Positions 1 to 13,100 of a stretch of DNA of 64,000 nucleotides are shown one piece after another (the first letter of the stretch is position 1; the number at the start of each line of letters is the position of its first letter). This stretch comes from Tragulus kanchil (Eukaryota; Chordata; Mammalia; Artiodactyla; Tragulidae). Location of the stretch: assembly GCA_022376925.1 (NCBI GenBank), contig JAIOJX010000032.1:207262939-207326938 (forward strand). Direction: 5' to 3'. The notes below the pieces were generated by a model. The model did not search any database. It saw only the letters and a list, made by a program, of their open reading frames with translations, and was not told where the DNA came from. A program made the translations under genes and the position numbers.

Positions 1-22
1 TAATTCGTCGTTCCATCAGTAT
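1..22 (-). pseudogene. Fragment of a second copy of RBM25 exon 17 at the window edge
   Basis: Bases 1-22 equal 1164-1185 (acceptor side of exon 17). The copy runs off the left edge, so whether it is complete outside the window cannot be seen. If it is, exon 17 would appear twice in this assembly. Confidence 0.7.
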
Positions 23-337
23 CTGTAAAATAAAGTACAGTCACTAAGCTGAAGAGCTTTTTATTACATTTATTTTAAAAACCTATATAATTTCATTATT
101 TTTCTTAAGCCTAAAATATAGTATGATCATTCACAAGTTGAAGTAAAAACAGGTGTGTATCAAGATACAATAGCTTCTTATTTATGAAGACTTCGGGTAC
201 CATTGACTTTTCACAATAATCTATATTATTGACCATGCCAAGATTGTAGCCACATAATCATCCCTACTGAGTTTGTGTGCTACAGTCAAAACCAAAAACT
301 TTTAATAATAAAATGATAAAATATAATTTGCACTCAC

Positions 338-454
338 AGAATCCACAATAGACCAATCCAAAGGATAAGCAAAAAGTTCAGGTTTGGCTGTAGGGATTTT
401 TTCAATGAGACTCTTAATATGTTTGCGCTTTTCTTCAGTGTTTACAGTGCCTTT
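338..454 (-). pseudogene. Broken duplicate of RBM25 exon 16 (donor side)
   Basis: Matches 1501-1617, including the donor, then changes abruptly at 455 from exon sequence to unrelated intron. No acceptor is present. It is part of the duplicated block 1-454 / 1164-1617 (offset 1163). Confidence 0.88.
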
Positions 455-1086
455 ACTTCAGGTAATGGAGAAATCTCAATCACTTCATATACTGAATGGG
501 GATACTGTTAGTAACTTACACTTCCCAAGGTTGCTGGGAGGTTTAAAGAAGATAAAAGTTTTAGAAAATAAGCTTAACACAGCACTTGCCAGGAAAGAAA
601 CCTAGCACACAATAGTCCTTCAGTTAACACCACTATTAGGCTAAGAAGCACACTATTTTGCTTTTCCAACCATTTTCTGACTAACAAAAAATTGTGACAA
701 GTGATTCTGGCTGTATCCACAAAACCTCCTCAAATGTACTTCAGCAACATTCTAACCAGTAAGACAAGAAGCGAGTGGCAGGGCATTCTCGGAGACAGGG
801 AGAGAGCAAAATTGGCAGTAGCCAGCAATTCAAAGGATCAAAGCAATTCAGAGGGTGCAAGAGGAGAGCAATTCTGTCTCCTCTGACCCTCTGAAATGAA
901 AGCACATGGTGTGGGGTCTCAAGTACTGTAGAGGGGTTCGCTTTACAGTATTTTGTTTTAATTACGAGTTTCATACTCATAATTAAAACTAAAGTATCAC
1001 TGACGTGTCCAACAAAAAATTTCAATTTATAAACTCATTTTCAAGTATGCAACAAATGTTGGTGGTAGAAAGAGTTAAAGACCAAC

Positions 1087-1185
1087 CTTTGAACAAACGA
1101 AATCAACTAATGTAGCTTCTTCTTCACCTATATATTCTATGATTTTTTTATTAATCCATGGTCTAATTCGTCGTTCCATCAGTAT
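1087..1185 (-). CDS. RBM25: RBM25 exon 17 (residues 765-797, PWI motif)
   Basis: A 99-nt, phase-0 exon with acceptor TTTTACAG|ATACTG and donor TCAAAG|GTTGGT. It encodes [20 protein letters not shown] then [13 protein letters not shown], containing the Pro-Trp-Ile signature that names the nucleic-acid-binding PWI domain. The rest of the domain should be in the next exon, left of this window. Confidence 0.96.
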
Positions 1186-4100
1186 CTGTAAAATAAAGTA
1201 CAGTCACTAAGCTGAAGAGCTTTTTATTACATTTATTTTAAAAACCTATATAATTTCATTATTTTTCTTAAGCCTAAAATATAGTATGATCATTCACAAG
1301 TTGAAGTAAAAACAGGTGTGTATCAAGATACAATAGCTTCTTATTTATGAAGACTTCGGGTACCATTGACTTTTCACAATAATCTATATTATTGACCATG
1401 CCAAGATTGTAGCCACATAATCATCCCTACTGAGTTTGTGCGCTACAGTCAAAACCAAAAACTTTTAATAATAAAATGATAAAATATAATTTGCACTCAC
1501 AGAATCCACAATAGACCAATCCAAAGGATAAGCAAAAAGTTCAGGTTTGGCTGTAGGGATTTTTTCAATGAGACTCTTAATATGTTTGCGCTTTTCTTCA
1601 GTGTTTACAGTGCCTTTGGCAGCACTTTTATCATCTTCACCGTAATCCAAGGGAACCAGTTTCCTTTTGCGGGGTACATCATCACTGTCTTCATCCTCAA
1701 ATTTGTTAAAGACACTATCTACGGGGAGTTTCTTCCTCTTCACAGAATTAGGCTGACCTGGACTATTGGAAGCACCTATGGTAAAAACACTGTATTAGCA
1801 TGGCAACTTAACCTTCTGATGTTACATTTTACAACTCACTATCCCTCAAAAGCAGTGTAAATGTACTCCCACAAACTTCAAAGATCCCAACTGTAAAAAA
1901 TAACTCACTACTACCCACAGGTGCTAGAAAATTTAAATTTTCACTTCTCAGAACTAGAGGCACTACAGATACAGAAGCACTAGTAGAACTACGAAAATAA
2001 TCATGAGCTAAGAAAAGCACTTTTCAATAGTTTTTCTACCTGCCAAGCAGCACATATTTTTTCCTTCAGGCAAAATATATAGTTGTAAGAGGGCAAGGAA
2101 ACGAAAGAAAAAAGAAAGGAAAGATAAGCCAACATACCCAGTTTAAGACTGAGCCCTATTTTGGGCCTATGCTCTTCAGGCTGTTGTTGATCTGGTGAAT
2201 TTTCGTGAGGAATAATAATACCACAGGGAGACTCATCGCCAGGAGTGTTGGGAGTTGCATTGCCACTGGCAGAGGAGACAGATGGGGCAGAACTGATGGG
2301 CCTCAGCGTTGGTTTGAGACAGGGTTTTTGCTCTGGCTCTTCTTCCTCTTCCATGGGTTCCTCACGTTTTTCTTCTTTTTCTTGCTTCTCTTCTTCCTCT
2401 TCCTCTGATTCAGGTTCTTGTTTTATTTGTGGCTGTCTGCGCCTCTCAGCCTCTTGTTCCATCTAAAGCCAGAAAATAACCTAGTTTAACTGAGACGAAT
2501 CCTTAGAATATCTTCAATTCAACCAGCTCTACATTTTATAATACCTTCCAGAAAATCTCTATTTTTCTTTTCATCAGGAATAACAAAACTCTTTCTATAA
2601 TGAAAATTTGTAAATCTATAGAATATATTAGGTACTCTGCAAAATGTTCTTTTCAAAGGTATTTCAAATACATTAGCATTCTTCAGCGGCTTCTATCTAC
2701 TCTTCAGAGATATCAGAGCTAATTCAAAGTGAAAAAGTGTGTTATTATTTTTATTAAAGAATTTATAATCACAAATTTTATTTTAGAACAGTACAGACAA
2801 TACATAAGAGGCAACTGTAATCCTCAGCCTGGTCATATATAATCATTTTTTATTTCTTGATAATGGCTGAAGGTATGTTCACAAATTAGAAAAGGAAGAA
2901 TTGGCCCACAGGGAGAATTCTGAAGTCAAAGGTCCGTACCAAAACACCCAGCACTAAAGTTACAAAATATAATAAAATATAAATCCTAAGAGCATTATAA
3001 AAACTTGGATGAATAGATCAGGAAGTTTTCTGAGCATGAAGCAAAAATAGAAAAAAAAAACAAGGTAAAAATAAGTATCCTGAACTGCGTGAGAATTTAA
3101 AATCCATGCTTATCACCATCTGTCAACTCACAAAAGAAGTACAACGATGGTTAGACCATCTGCAAGGCATTCAAACCCCTGGTACTCAGAGAATGAAAAC
3201 ATAGTTAACATTCCTCAACCTAAATGTTACAACAGTAAGGATTTAAAATGGTAACAATACTGTCCTGATGATGAAGGTACAGGACAAAAAGAAAGACACA
3301 CAAGCAGGACTTCCCTGATGGTAATCTGCCTGCTAATCCAAGGGACACGACTTCAATACCTAGATCAGAACTAGGAGCCCACATGCCAAGGGGCAACTAA
3401 GTATATGCGCCCTAGAGTCCACGAGCCACAACAAAATAAGTCACCAGAACAAAAAGCCCATGCACCACAACTGAAGAGTAGCCTCCACTCACCACAACTA
3501 GAGGAGAAAGCACAGCACAGCCATAGGTAGATAGACAGAGAGAAAGAAAGAAGACGCATGGGCTATAAACTGGAGAAATTCTAGGTGGAAGATTTATACT
3601 GCAACACTCGCAGACCTAAAGAACAAACTGGTAGCTGCCACAGGGGAGCAGGGCAAAATAGATGAAGGGTATTAAGAGGTATAAACTTCGAGTTATAAAA
3701 TAACTTATGGGAATGTAACATACAGCATAAGGAATATAGTCAATATTGTTATAATAACTTGGTACAGTGGTGGTTACTTGGTTATATGACTTATTGCGGA
3801 GCTTCCCTGGTGGTCCAGTGGGTAAAGAGTCTGTCTTCCAGTGCAAAGAGCACCAGTTCGAACCTTGGCCCAGGAAGATCCTGTACCACAGAGTGGCTGG
3901 ACTGGTGTGTCCAATTACGAGCCGGCACTCTGGAGCGCATGCGCCCAGAGCTGGTGCTCTGCTACGAGAGAGGCCACTGTGATGGGAGACCCACACAGGC
4001 CAAAATAGAGATGGATGAAAATTAATAAAAAATCAATGAAAAAGAGGCCAAAATTAAAAAAAAAAAAAAGACTTACTGTGATCAATTCATAATGTATATA

Positions 4101-7100
4101 AATGTCAATTTATAATGTATATAAATTGTACACCTGAAACTAATACTCTATCAACCATACTTCAATAAAAATTAAAAAAGAAAAAACAGCACACTAGAAA
4201 ACAGCTTTATATTCCCATTTACAAAGATTACGTGTGTGGGGGGTATATGTATACATGTATGGAAACATTTTTTTGTGTGTGCCTCTTAAGTTAAAATTTT
4301 TTTTTTCATCGGTCTTTATTCTTTGGCATGTGTGTGCCTCCCATCGCAGTGGCCTCTCTCGCTGCAGAGCACTGGCTCTGGGCACATGCACTCCAGAGTG
4401 CTGGCTCATTATTGGATACAGGAGCCCAGTCGCTCCTCAGCATGTGGGATATTCCCAGGCCAGGGATCAAACTGGCGCCCCTTGCACTGGAAGGTGGACT
4501 CTTTACCCACTGGACCACCAACAAGGCCCTGGAAACATTTTTTAAAAAGACAAACATGATTGTAACTGGCTGATAAAAGAATCCGTTTCTCATTACCGTG
4601 TTCTATGTTGTCTGAACTTTCTATTTACCCATGTACGTACTTAATTAACAGAAAAAAGGTACCATTTCATTTTGAAAAATAAAAGGAACATGTAAGAAGA
4701 CCTGGCTTCTGTTCAAAGAATATTAACAGAATTTTAAAGTTAACATGAAGAATTTACAGTGATACACTAAGATTCATGACACACTAAGAAGTAAACTTTT
4801 CTAACATAAAACACTGTTCTAAAAAGTAAGAGATGGTATGCCATGTCCTATGAGAGTCTCCCTTTTTCCCTTTTAAATAACAAGCTGTTCATGAAAACAT
4901 CTTTACTTTGGAATGAAGGTATTTAAGGTGGCAATGAGAGAACTCAAACTACAGAAGTCACTAAGTGTTGGAGGATATACGCGAAGAACAGGTTTCTAAA
5001 TAAAGTTACATTAAAAGACACTCACTTAACAAGTAATACTTCACAGAAATAAAGGAATAAGACCTGTGGAAGATGTTGAAAATAATGCTATAAATCAATA
5101 TTGATGAATTGCATAATAAAGAAAAAGGACTAATATCTTCTCCCCAAACATTCCCCTTATAAACTAAACTCCATCATCGCTGGCTGGCTTAAGATGGCAT
5201 GACAGTCTTAAAAGAACGCTGTTATGGATGTTCATAGTATCTTACCCTCTGGAGCTCTGCATCTGGATCTGGGTGCCCTTCTGCCAGGAGACGCTGCCTG
5301 ATTTCCTCCAGCTCTTCCTTTTCTCTCTTCCTGTCTCGTTCATCTGCTTCCATTTCCTTTTCCCTATCACGCAACCTTTTCTGAAGAGCACTTCCTCTGC
5401 AAAAGTAAATCATCATAGCCCTTACTTATTATTCAGGTCATTAACTACTACACATAATCTGTCCAAAAGCAATTTCATTCAATATTAAAAGCTGTATCCT
5501 ACAAGAATGAAGACTGTCTTCTATGAAGCTCTGTATCTATAGAACACCCAAGACAGCATACTCTTTACACATTAATGTTTACTAAGTAAGCATTGTCTTA
5601 TCACACATCACCACATCTCATTCTTAAAGTCATTCTAAATGAAGTCTCTAAACAGCTAAACAGCTTTTCAGGAAGAATTCTCTCATTTCATACCTGGTCC
5701 ACAGAGTAACTCTAACACATAATCTTTGTTTCCTTGGTTGCCAAGATGTAAAACATTAACACAAGGAGTAGGAATATCCCTAATAATAGTTTTGCACATT
5801 CAATTTAAAATCAGCTCCTTTCCTTGTGTGAAAAAAAAACAATTACAGAAGGAAGCAGGACACAATCAAGAGAAAGCAGAGGTCCTACCTAGCACTTTAT
5901 TGTATTTCAGAATGTTGAAATAATGTACTTCTAGTTTATGATTCAGTAATTTTACTTTGAATTTTCTACGAAGTCAAATGCTTGGCATTCTTTCAATTTA
6001 AGGTGCTACTCCAATACTTAGATTATTTTCACTATAGTGTATTATACATATTAACTGCATTCACTAGATGCCTAGATCCTTCCAGGAACATGAGAGTAAA
6101 AAATCAAAATACTGTCCATAACGTTAAGGAAATTACAGCTTGGAGTGGAGGAAGCAGAATAAAGCAAACTATTTCACCACAGTGCCCTGAAGTATTAGAA
6201 GAATGAGAGTAGTTTAGAAATGCCATGGGAACAGAGATGAACAAAGGCAGGCTTCACAAACCTCACTTCAAAATAGTAACACAGGGCTTCCCTGATGGCT
6301 CAGTGGATAAGAACCCATCTGCCAATGCAGGAGACATGGGTTCTATCCCTGATCTGGGAAGACCCCACATGCTGTGGAGGAACTAAACTCACACATCAAT
6401 GAAGACCCAGCATAGACAAAAATCAATAAATAAAAGTAAAATAAAAAAAAAAATAAAAGGGTAACATAATGGGGGTGGGATGGGGAGGAGGGTGTTCGTA
6501 TTACTATGTAGCACTCTGGAAATCTTCGAAGATAAAAATTTCTAGACCACCTTAGATAATCATAAAGGCATGTTCTAATTTGCTATAAAAACTAAAGCTC
6601 TTCTAAATGTATGAAGAAACATTAATGTTATAATACTATTATGAACTTCCTTATGAAGAAGATGCATGGAATTGTTGCTTCTTTTCCAACAGGCCCCAAC
6701 CCCTGGAAAACAGCATTATCCACTTTGGGGGTATTTACAAGATGAATTCAAAGATTTCTTTCTTATTCCACTGACTGAACTTTGCATTCACTGGTACAGA
6801 AAATACACCTGATAATAAGCTGACAGTATGAGTTCATAAAGCACGGCTTCTTTACCTGTAATATTTGGGATCATCTCTATCATCATCATAGTCTTCTAAG
6901 AATTCTTTTAGTCGTTTAGCTTCCTTTGCCTTTGAGGAAGTGAAGCACAAAGTGTGTTGAATTAACATAAAAGTATTAAAATTCCCCCTTCCCCTTTCCT
7001 GGGAACAGATTTTTCTTATCTACTCAACTTGAACTTTTTAATTCTCATAAGCTTCATATATTAAATGTAAATAACATTAGATGTGCAAAATCTTTCTCGT

Positions 7101-10100
7101 GAAAGCAAATAAGGGTTTTCATCTTGGTCCAATGGTTAAGAACCTTCCTTGCAATGCACAGGACACAGGCTTGATCCCTGGTCCCAGAACATTCCATAGG
7201 CCGTGGAGCAACTAAGTCCATGTACAACAAGAAAAACCCAGTGCAATCAAAAATTATTTAGAAAAAAAAAAAGAAAAAAGGCAATTTAGACTTAGGACTT
7301 ATCTGTGAAATGGAACCCATACACAGTATGCTACAATAAATTTTCTCACTAAATATAATCTTCAAAGCACAGTACTTTTTTTTCTAATGAAATCTGAGCA
7401 TACCAAGAAACAAAACTAGAAGTTATCTTATTGAATCTGTTAATTGGACAAAACTACATTTTCATTCACAGGTAAAATATGGTATAGGAAGCAGTTTTTA
7501 TGTAGGATTAAAAATTTAAATCACATTTATGCATCAATCTAAAGGTAATGCCTGCCTAACTGAGTACACAAACCATGAAAGTACACGAATCTCTTACTCC
7601 TATTTTTGGAATTTTAAACACAATTACTATTATATTAAACAGAAATATTACCTAACCATTATATATAGATATAAAAATACTTTAAATTAGTATTTATAAT
7701 CTATATCTATACCTATTAACAACTACAAAGCAGATGTAGGTTCCTGTCTACAGTAAAATATTAATACATTTTATTCAGTTCAAATGGTATTGATAAAAAG
7801 CAGTAAAGACTTTTCCAATCTAACCATCAATTCATGACTAACTCCTTCCAACAGACAATAATAATCACTTTCTCTGTACTCCACTCCCAAAATACTATGA
7901 ACACATCTTTATCATATCTCAAAACCCTCACGCATACAATACAGTAACTATTCCTCTCTGACAATACTACCCAATTGCTTTTAATAAGAGTATGAAGCAT
8001 TAGTCATTCTTACACATCCAGTACCTAGAAGAAAATCTGTCAAATGAAGGCAAAAAGAGCGTCAGGTAGTGAAAACAATATTTACACATATCTAAGTAAA
8101 ACAAGGGAAGGTCTATAAGGCACATGTTAAAATATTAACTTAAGTCACCTTTCATGAGGAATAAAAACTTTGTCACTTTTTATAATATATACTCTGCTTC
8201 TTGAACTTTTTTAGCCAACAACTAACTACTTTTTTAAGCTCCCAAAGAAAAAATAACTAATAGGAAAATTTTCTCTAGAAAGACACATTTCAGATTTGCT
8301 TGTAGGATGCAGAATCACTCCTTCAAGTAATTATGTCTCTTACTATATTATTCTCTATTTTCTTAAGCCCTTCTAACCTAGAGTTTAAGAAATAATTCTA
8401 GAATGGGAGCTACAATCCAAGAAAATCAAAATTACTTTAAATAACTCCAGGACCGCAAAAGATCCACCATCTGAAAAACCCATACTAACGAATTTCTGCA
8501 CGCACCCTTTAACAAAAACTCCCTCTATGTCTCATGCTCAAAACCTATTTGAAGATGGTTCCTAACTTCAATGATGTTTTTGGAAGAAAAATCTGCAAAA
8601 TGGAGATAAGGAAACTTTTGTAAACTTCTGGTAAAGATAACATGTACGGAACATACTACAGAAGAAAATACTATGATAAAATATATTCTTTCTCTGTCAT
8701 TTTACTCATTTAATGACCTATGCTAATTGCTTCACTGTTTATCGAACAGTGTAAATGCAAAAAATAAGATTTTTATGATTATAATGTACTTAAAAGGAAG
8801 TACAAAGAAGGAAGTACAAATATAGTAACAAAGAAAAAAACAATAATCTGTAAGTGCTATATACTGAATTCGGTAATTTTGGTTCCTAAAAATAAGTCTT
8901 CTCATGAGACCATTTCCCTCACCCAAATATACTACACCATTATAGAATATCAAGGTCTCTTCAAATTCAAGAATGTTGCAGATTCTTAACCAAAGTTCTA
9001 TAAATTCTCTTTTTATACATTATTCTATGACAGATTTACTTTGACAATATGCCAAAAGATAATTTAGTATAGGAAGTAAAAATGTGAAAAATAGAAAGAA
9101 ACATTTTGGTGCATAAAACTGTCTCAACTTCACTTGAACCATATAAAGATTATCTACAGTAGGGATTCATAATTTTTTTTTGAGATAACACTTTGAAATT
9201 ATCAAATCACTTCTACTTGAAGATTTGAGTTTTATCTGAAATGTCACTTATTTTTAACCTAGAAAATTACCATTTCTCTTCTTCTTTCTTCTTCTCTTTC
9301 AGCCTCTTTCTCATATTCCCGGGTTTTCTTTCGTTCTCTGATTTCCCAATTCTTAAGGCGCTAAAAAGAGAAATTTTCAAAATATTTAAATATGTACACA
9401 AAGGGTTCTAAAATTTTTGAGTAACCTACTAAGTACGAAGCTTTGTAAAAAAGAGTATTCCCTCAGTTTACCTCTTGATAAGCAGCCTCTTTCTCTCGGA
9501 GCTTTCTTTCAAGTTTTCGTCGTTCATATGCATCTTCTTCATCCTCTTCTCGATCTCGCTTCTTGTCTTTCTCTCGCTCACGCTCCCGTTCCCTTTCTCG
9601 CTCTCTCTCGCGCTCTCGTTCACGCTCTCGTTCCCGTTCTCTCTCTCTCTCTCTTTCCCTCTCCCGTTCCCTTTCACGATCTCTGCTCTTTTCTCTACAC
9701 AAACAAAGATTGTAAAAATCTGTCAGTTTCATGTTTCCCTTTAAAAACCAAGAGAAAGGAGAACAATATATATTATGAAATAATAGACAAACTCACAAAA
9801 CAGAGTTTAACCATTTGGTTTTTGCAGATCTGTAAACTCCTCCATACTGGTCAGAGAGACACAGAATATACTTTTAGCCCCTAATTCTGAACTGCATTCT
9901 AAACACAATGCTTAATGCTTATCAGCATCTCAGAAAACAAAAAATACCTGGATATAGATACATACTAAGGGCCAACAAACATCACACAAGATAGTCTACT
10001 TCAACAGTGATCAAACAATAAAGAGTTGGCAAAGGTGTGAAGCAAAGAGCATTCTGGCACGCTGCATACATGAACTAGAACTACAGCTGACCCCTGAACA

Positions 10101-13100
10101 CGGGTCTGAATTGTGCGGGTACACTATACATGGGGACTTCCCAGGTGGCTGAGTGGAACAAAAAAATCCACCTGCCAATGCAGAAGATGAAGCAGACTTG
10201 GGTTAAATCCTTGGGTCGGCAAGTATTTCTGCCAAGATAATCCCATGGACAGAGTTTCCTGGTAGGTTACAGTCCATGGGGTCGCAAAGAGTTGGATATG
10301 ACTAAGCAACCAAGCATGCGTGAACGTATTTATATATATGATGTTTTCTCAAACATAAATACACGATCTGAGGTAGGTTGAATCATGGACATAGAACCAC
10401 AGATATGAAAACCACCTATACAGACAGCCATCTAGAAGTTATTCTCAGATTTCTGTATAAGTACCGTGCGCTAACCGATTGCGCCACTGGAGCTCCTATT
10501 CTCAGATTTCTGACTGCAGAGTTGACATCAATAACCCCAGCGTTGTTCAAGGATCAACCATATGTCTATCAGCAACAAAAAGTTATAAAGCATTTAATTC
10601 AATGATAAAGCCAAACTGCAGATTTGTAATGTCAAGGATCAATCAACTCCGGATACATGTATGTGTATATGTGTGTGTATCTATATACATATATGTGTGT
10701 ATCTATCTATCTGTATACATATATGAAACAACATAGTGTACTGAAAGTATAAAACTGCTTATTTTATATATGTAGAATTCTCAACAGTGGTTATTCAAGA
10801 ACAGGAGATGAAGGAATTTAATACCTACTAAAGATTAAAAAGCACTTAATTCCAGTGTCAGCAACTGTGGACCTCATATTCAGCTAAAATAAAGTGGAAT
10901 ATCTCAATGCAGCAATGTGTATTTGAAAACTAGTTTGGGGGCTTCCTTGGTAAGCTCAGTGTTGAAGAGCTCGCCTGCCAATGAAGGAGACATGGCCTCG
11001 ATTCCTGATCTGGGAAGATCACACATGCTGCAGAGCAATTAAGCCTGTGAGACACAACTATTGAGCCTGTGCTCTAAAGCCTCAGAGTTGCAACAATTGA
11101 GCCCATGTGCCGCAACTATTGAAGCCCGTGTGCCCTAGAGCATGAGTTCCACAACAGGAGAAGTCACTATAACAAGAAGCCTGCTCACCTCAGCTAGAGT
11201 GTAGCCCCAACTCCCTGCAACTACAGAAGAGCCTGCAGCAGCAGTAAAAATCCAGAATAGTCACAAATAAAAATAAATAAATAAAAATTTTAAAAAATTA
11301 AAAAGAATTCTTAAAGAGATAATTGTATTTAAAAAACAAAAAAGAATCTGGTCTGCAGTGCAGGGGACATCAGTTCAATCCCTGATTGGGGAACTAAGAT
11401 TCCACTTGATGCAGAACAACTAAGTCCATGCATGCACAACTAGAGGCCATGTGCTACAACAAAAGGTCCCATGTGACACAACATATGAAGGTTCCATGAG
11501 CCAAGTCAAATAAATATTAAAAAAAAAAAAAAACTAGCCTGGAAAAAAAAAACAGTGATCTTTCTTCTTTTCCCCTTTTTTACTTTCTTCCTTCTACTCA
11601 CTCATTCCTAAAGAGTTAGAGATGATACCTCATATGAAGTCTACATAAGAATGAAAAAATTTTAAATAAAATGTGAAATTACTAGGAATCATCAAGAAAA
11701 AATGAACTTAAAATTTAAAAAGAATAAAATTTAAAAAAAAAAAAAAAGAAAAAATGAACTTGTTCAAGAGGTAAGTTTGTGACCAGCCAGTGGGCTATGG
11801 GACCAACAGACACCAGGGGCTAAAAGCAGTGCAACTAGAGGATTTTCCACACAGGAGACCTCAATCAGTGACTAAGAACAATGCCCACCACCCAAGGGAG
11901 AAGACAAGGATCATGTCTATCCAAAACACTGGTGGACAACTGGTGCATTATTCTCCATCTGTGTAAGAACTAGCTTCATCAGACAATAACCCTACAGTTA
12001 GCATGTTTAACCAATATTTTACATGCATGTGAGACATGCTCTCTGGCTCAGAAAATCCTCTCATCACATCAATGTAAATGGCCCAACAGTACTGATCTGT
12101 AGTTCTATTAAAGCTATCAGGCACACAGTAACTTCCACCAAACCTTACCTTGATCGACTCCGATCCTTATTCCGATCTGAGCTCCGTTCTCGATCGCGGT
12201 CCCGTTCTCTCTCTCGATCCCGGTCTCGATCTCTCTCTTTCGTCCGGTCACGATCCCTATCCCGTTCTCGTTCCCGCTCCCGTTCCTTCTCCTTTTCTCG
12301 TTCACGTTCTCTTTCCCTTTCTCGTTCCCGTTCTCGCCTTTCTCGTTCCCTTTCACGCTCCCTCTCTCTTTCTCTCCGTTCTTTCTCAATTTCCTGTCTT
12401 TCTTTTTCCTTTTTGCCTTTCTCTTCTTCCAGTTTCTAGAAACCAATAAAAGTACTTTTAGAGTTAACTCTATAGCTCCGATATTCAGACTTTTCCGGCG
12501 CAATGCCCAATACTGGGAATAACAACAACAAAACCAAACCACTGGTACTTCAATATTAAATACTTGTGACTTTACTTGACAAATTAAACTGGAGCAATCA
12601 CAAGCCTACAGAGATTTCGTGCAAAACCATATACTCTACACAGAGCAGGAATCTCCAATCTTGGATACTGGGAGATTGTGTCAAGTGTGGCTGACCACTC
12701 AATGACTATAACTAAAATGACCATGAGGAATGTGATGATTCATAATAATTTTTAGAAATACAATCACTTGGTTAACTTGTAATTCTTCATATTACGAATT
12801 TCTTTAAATCAATGGGACTACTTTTGCTAACTATAATCCCAGATTTCTAAGGATCATTGTACAGTGTTTCAAAGGTGAGGTGGGGGAAGAAAGACAGGTC
12901 ACTGGAATGAAACTAAACAGTCTTCTGCCCTCTGTTTGCCCACCCTCCAAAAGACAAAATAAATTCAGCCAGTATCTGCCCTAACATCTATGGAAACAGT
13001 ATTCCCACCATTACAAGATGGACAGCCCACCAAACACAAAAAATTTGAGAATCACTCTCTTTAAGCAAAAGTGTACAAAATAATAAAGTTCTAATTAGAT

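Larger units (their letters stand above)
1..1086 (-). other. RBM25 intron 17 (partial) including a duplicated block
   Basis: Bases 455-1086 are unique AT-rich intron without a recognisable repeat or gene. Bases 1-454 repeat the intron 16 and exon 16/17 sequence found at 1164-1617. Short ORFs here have no support. Confidence 0.75.
1..1617. repeat. Duplication D1, offset 1163
   Basis: 1-454 equals 1164-1617 with about one difference (GTGTGCTACAG versus GTGCGCTACAG). It contains intron 16 and parts of exons 16 and 17. The left limit is outside the window. Confidence 0.9.
2463..5245 (-). other. RBM25 intron 14 with nested SINE and L1 fragments
   Basis: Contains a diverged SINE (3309-3560), an L1 3' end split by a younger SINE (about 3560-4190) and an antisense SINE (4300-4535). 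The remainder (2463-3300, 4536-5245) is AT-rich with no recognisable gene. Confidence 0.8.
10084..10560. mobile_element. Ancient inverted-repeat DNA transposon remnant (Tigger/pogo-like), internally deleted
   Basis: The left end CAGCTGACCCCTGAACA is an imperfect inverted match of the right end TGTTCAAGGATCAACCA, and TA flanks both ends (10082-10083, 10561-10562). The end sequences resemble the mammalian CAGTTGACCCTTGAACAA family of non-autonomous elements. Inside it sit a Bov-tA SINE (about 10132-10320) and the tRNA-Ile half. The family name is from memory; the TIR and TA structure is seen directly. Confidence 0.65.
9695..12148 (-). other. RBM25 intron 10 with DNA transposon, SINEs and microsatellite
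   Basis: Holds an ancient inverted-repeat transposon remnant (10084-10560) containing a Bov-tA insertion and a tRNA-Ile half, a TG/TA/TATC microsatellite (10660-10728), and two consecutive SINEs (10938-11290 and 11343-11535). The stretch 11536-12148 is unassigned. Confidence 0.8.

Noticed and set aside
10456..10496. A tRNA-Ile gene
   Set aside because: Only the 5' half is present, ending at the anticodon, and it sits between 16-bp direct repeats, so it is an inserted fragment.
9468..12542. Alternative-frame ORFs rich in Ser/Arg, Gly/Asn or Leu/Ser over exons 10 and 11
   Set aside because: They are shadows of the purine-rich RE-repeat coding sequence; the RBM25 frame joins correctly with the neighbouring exons.
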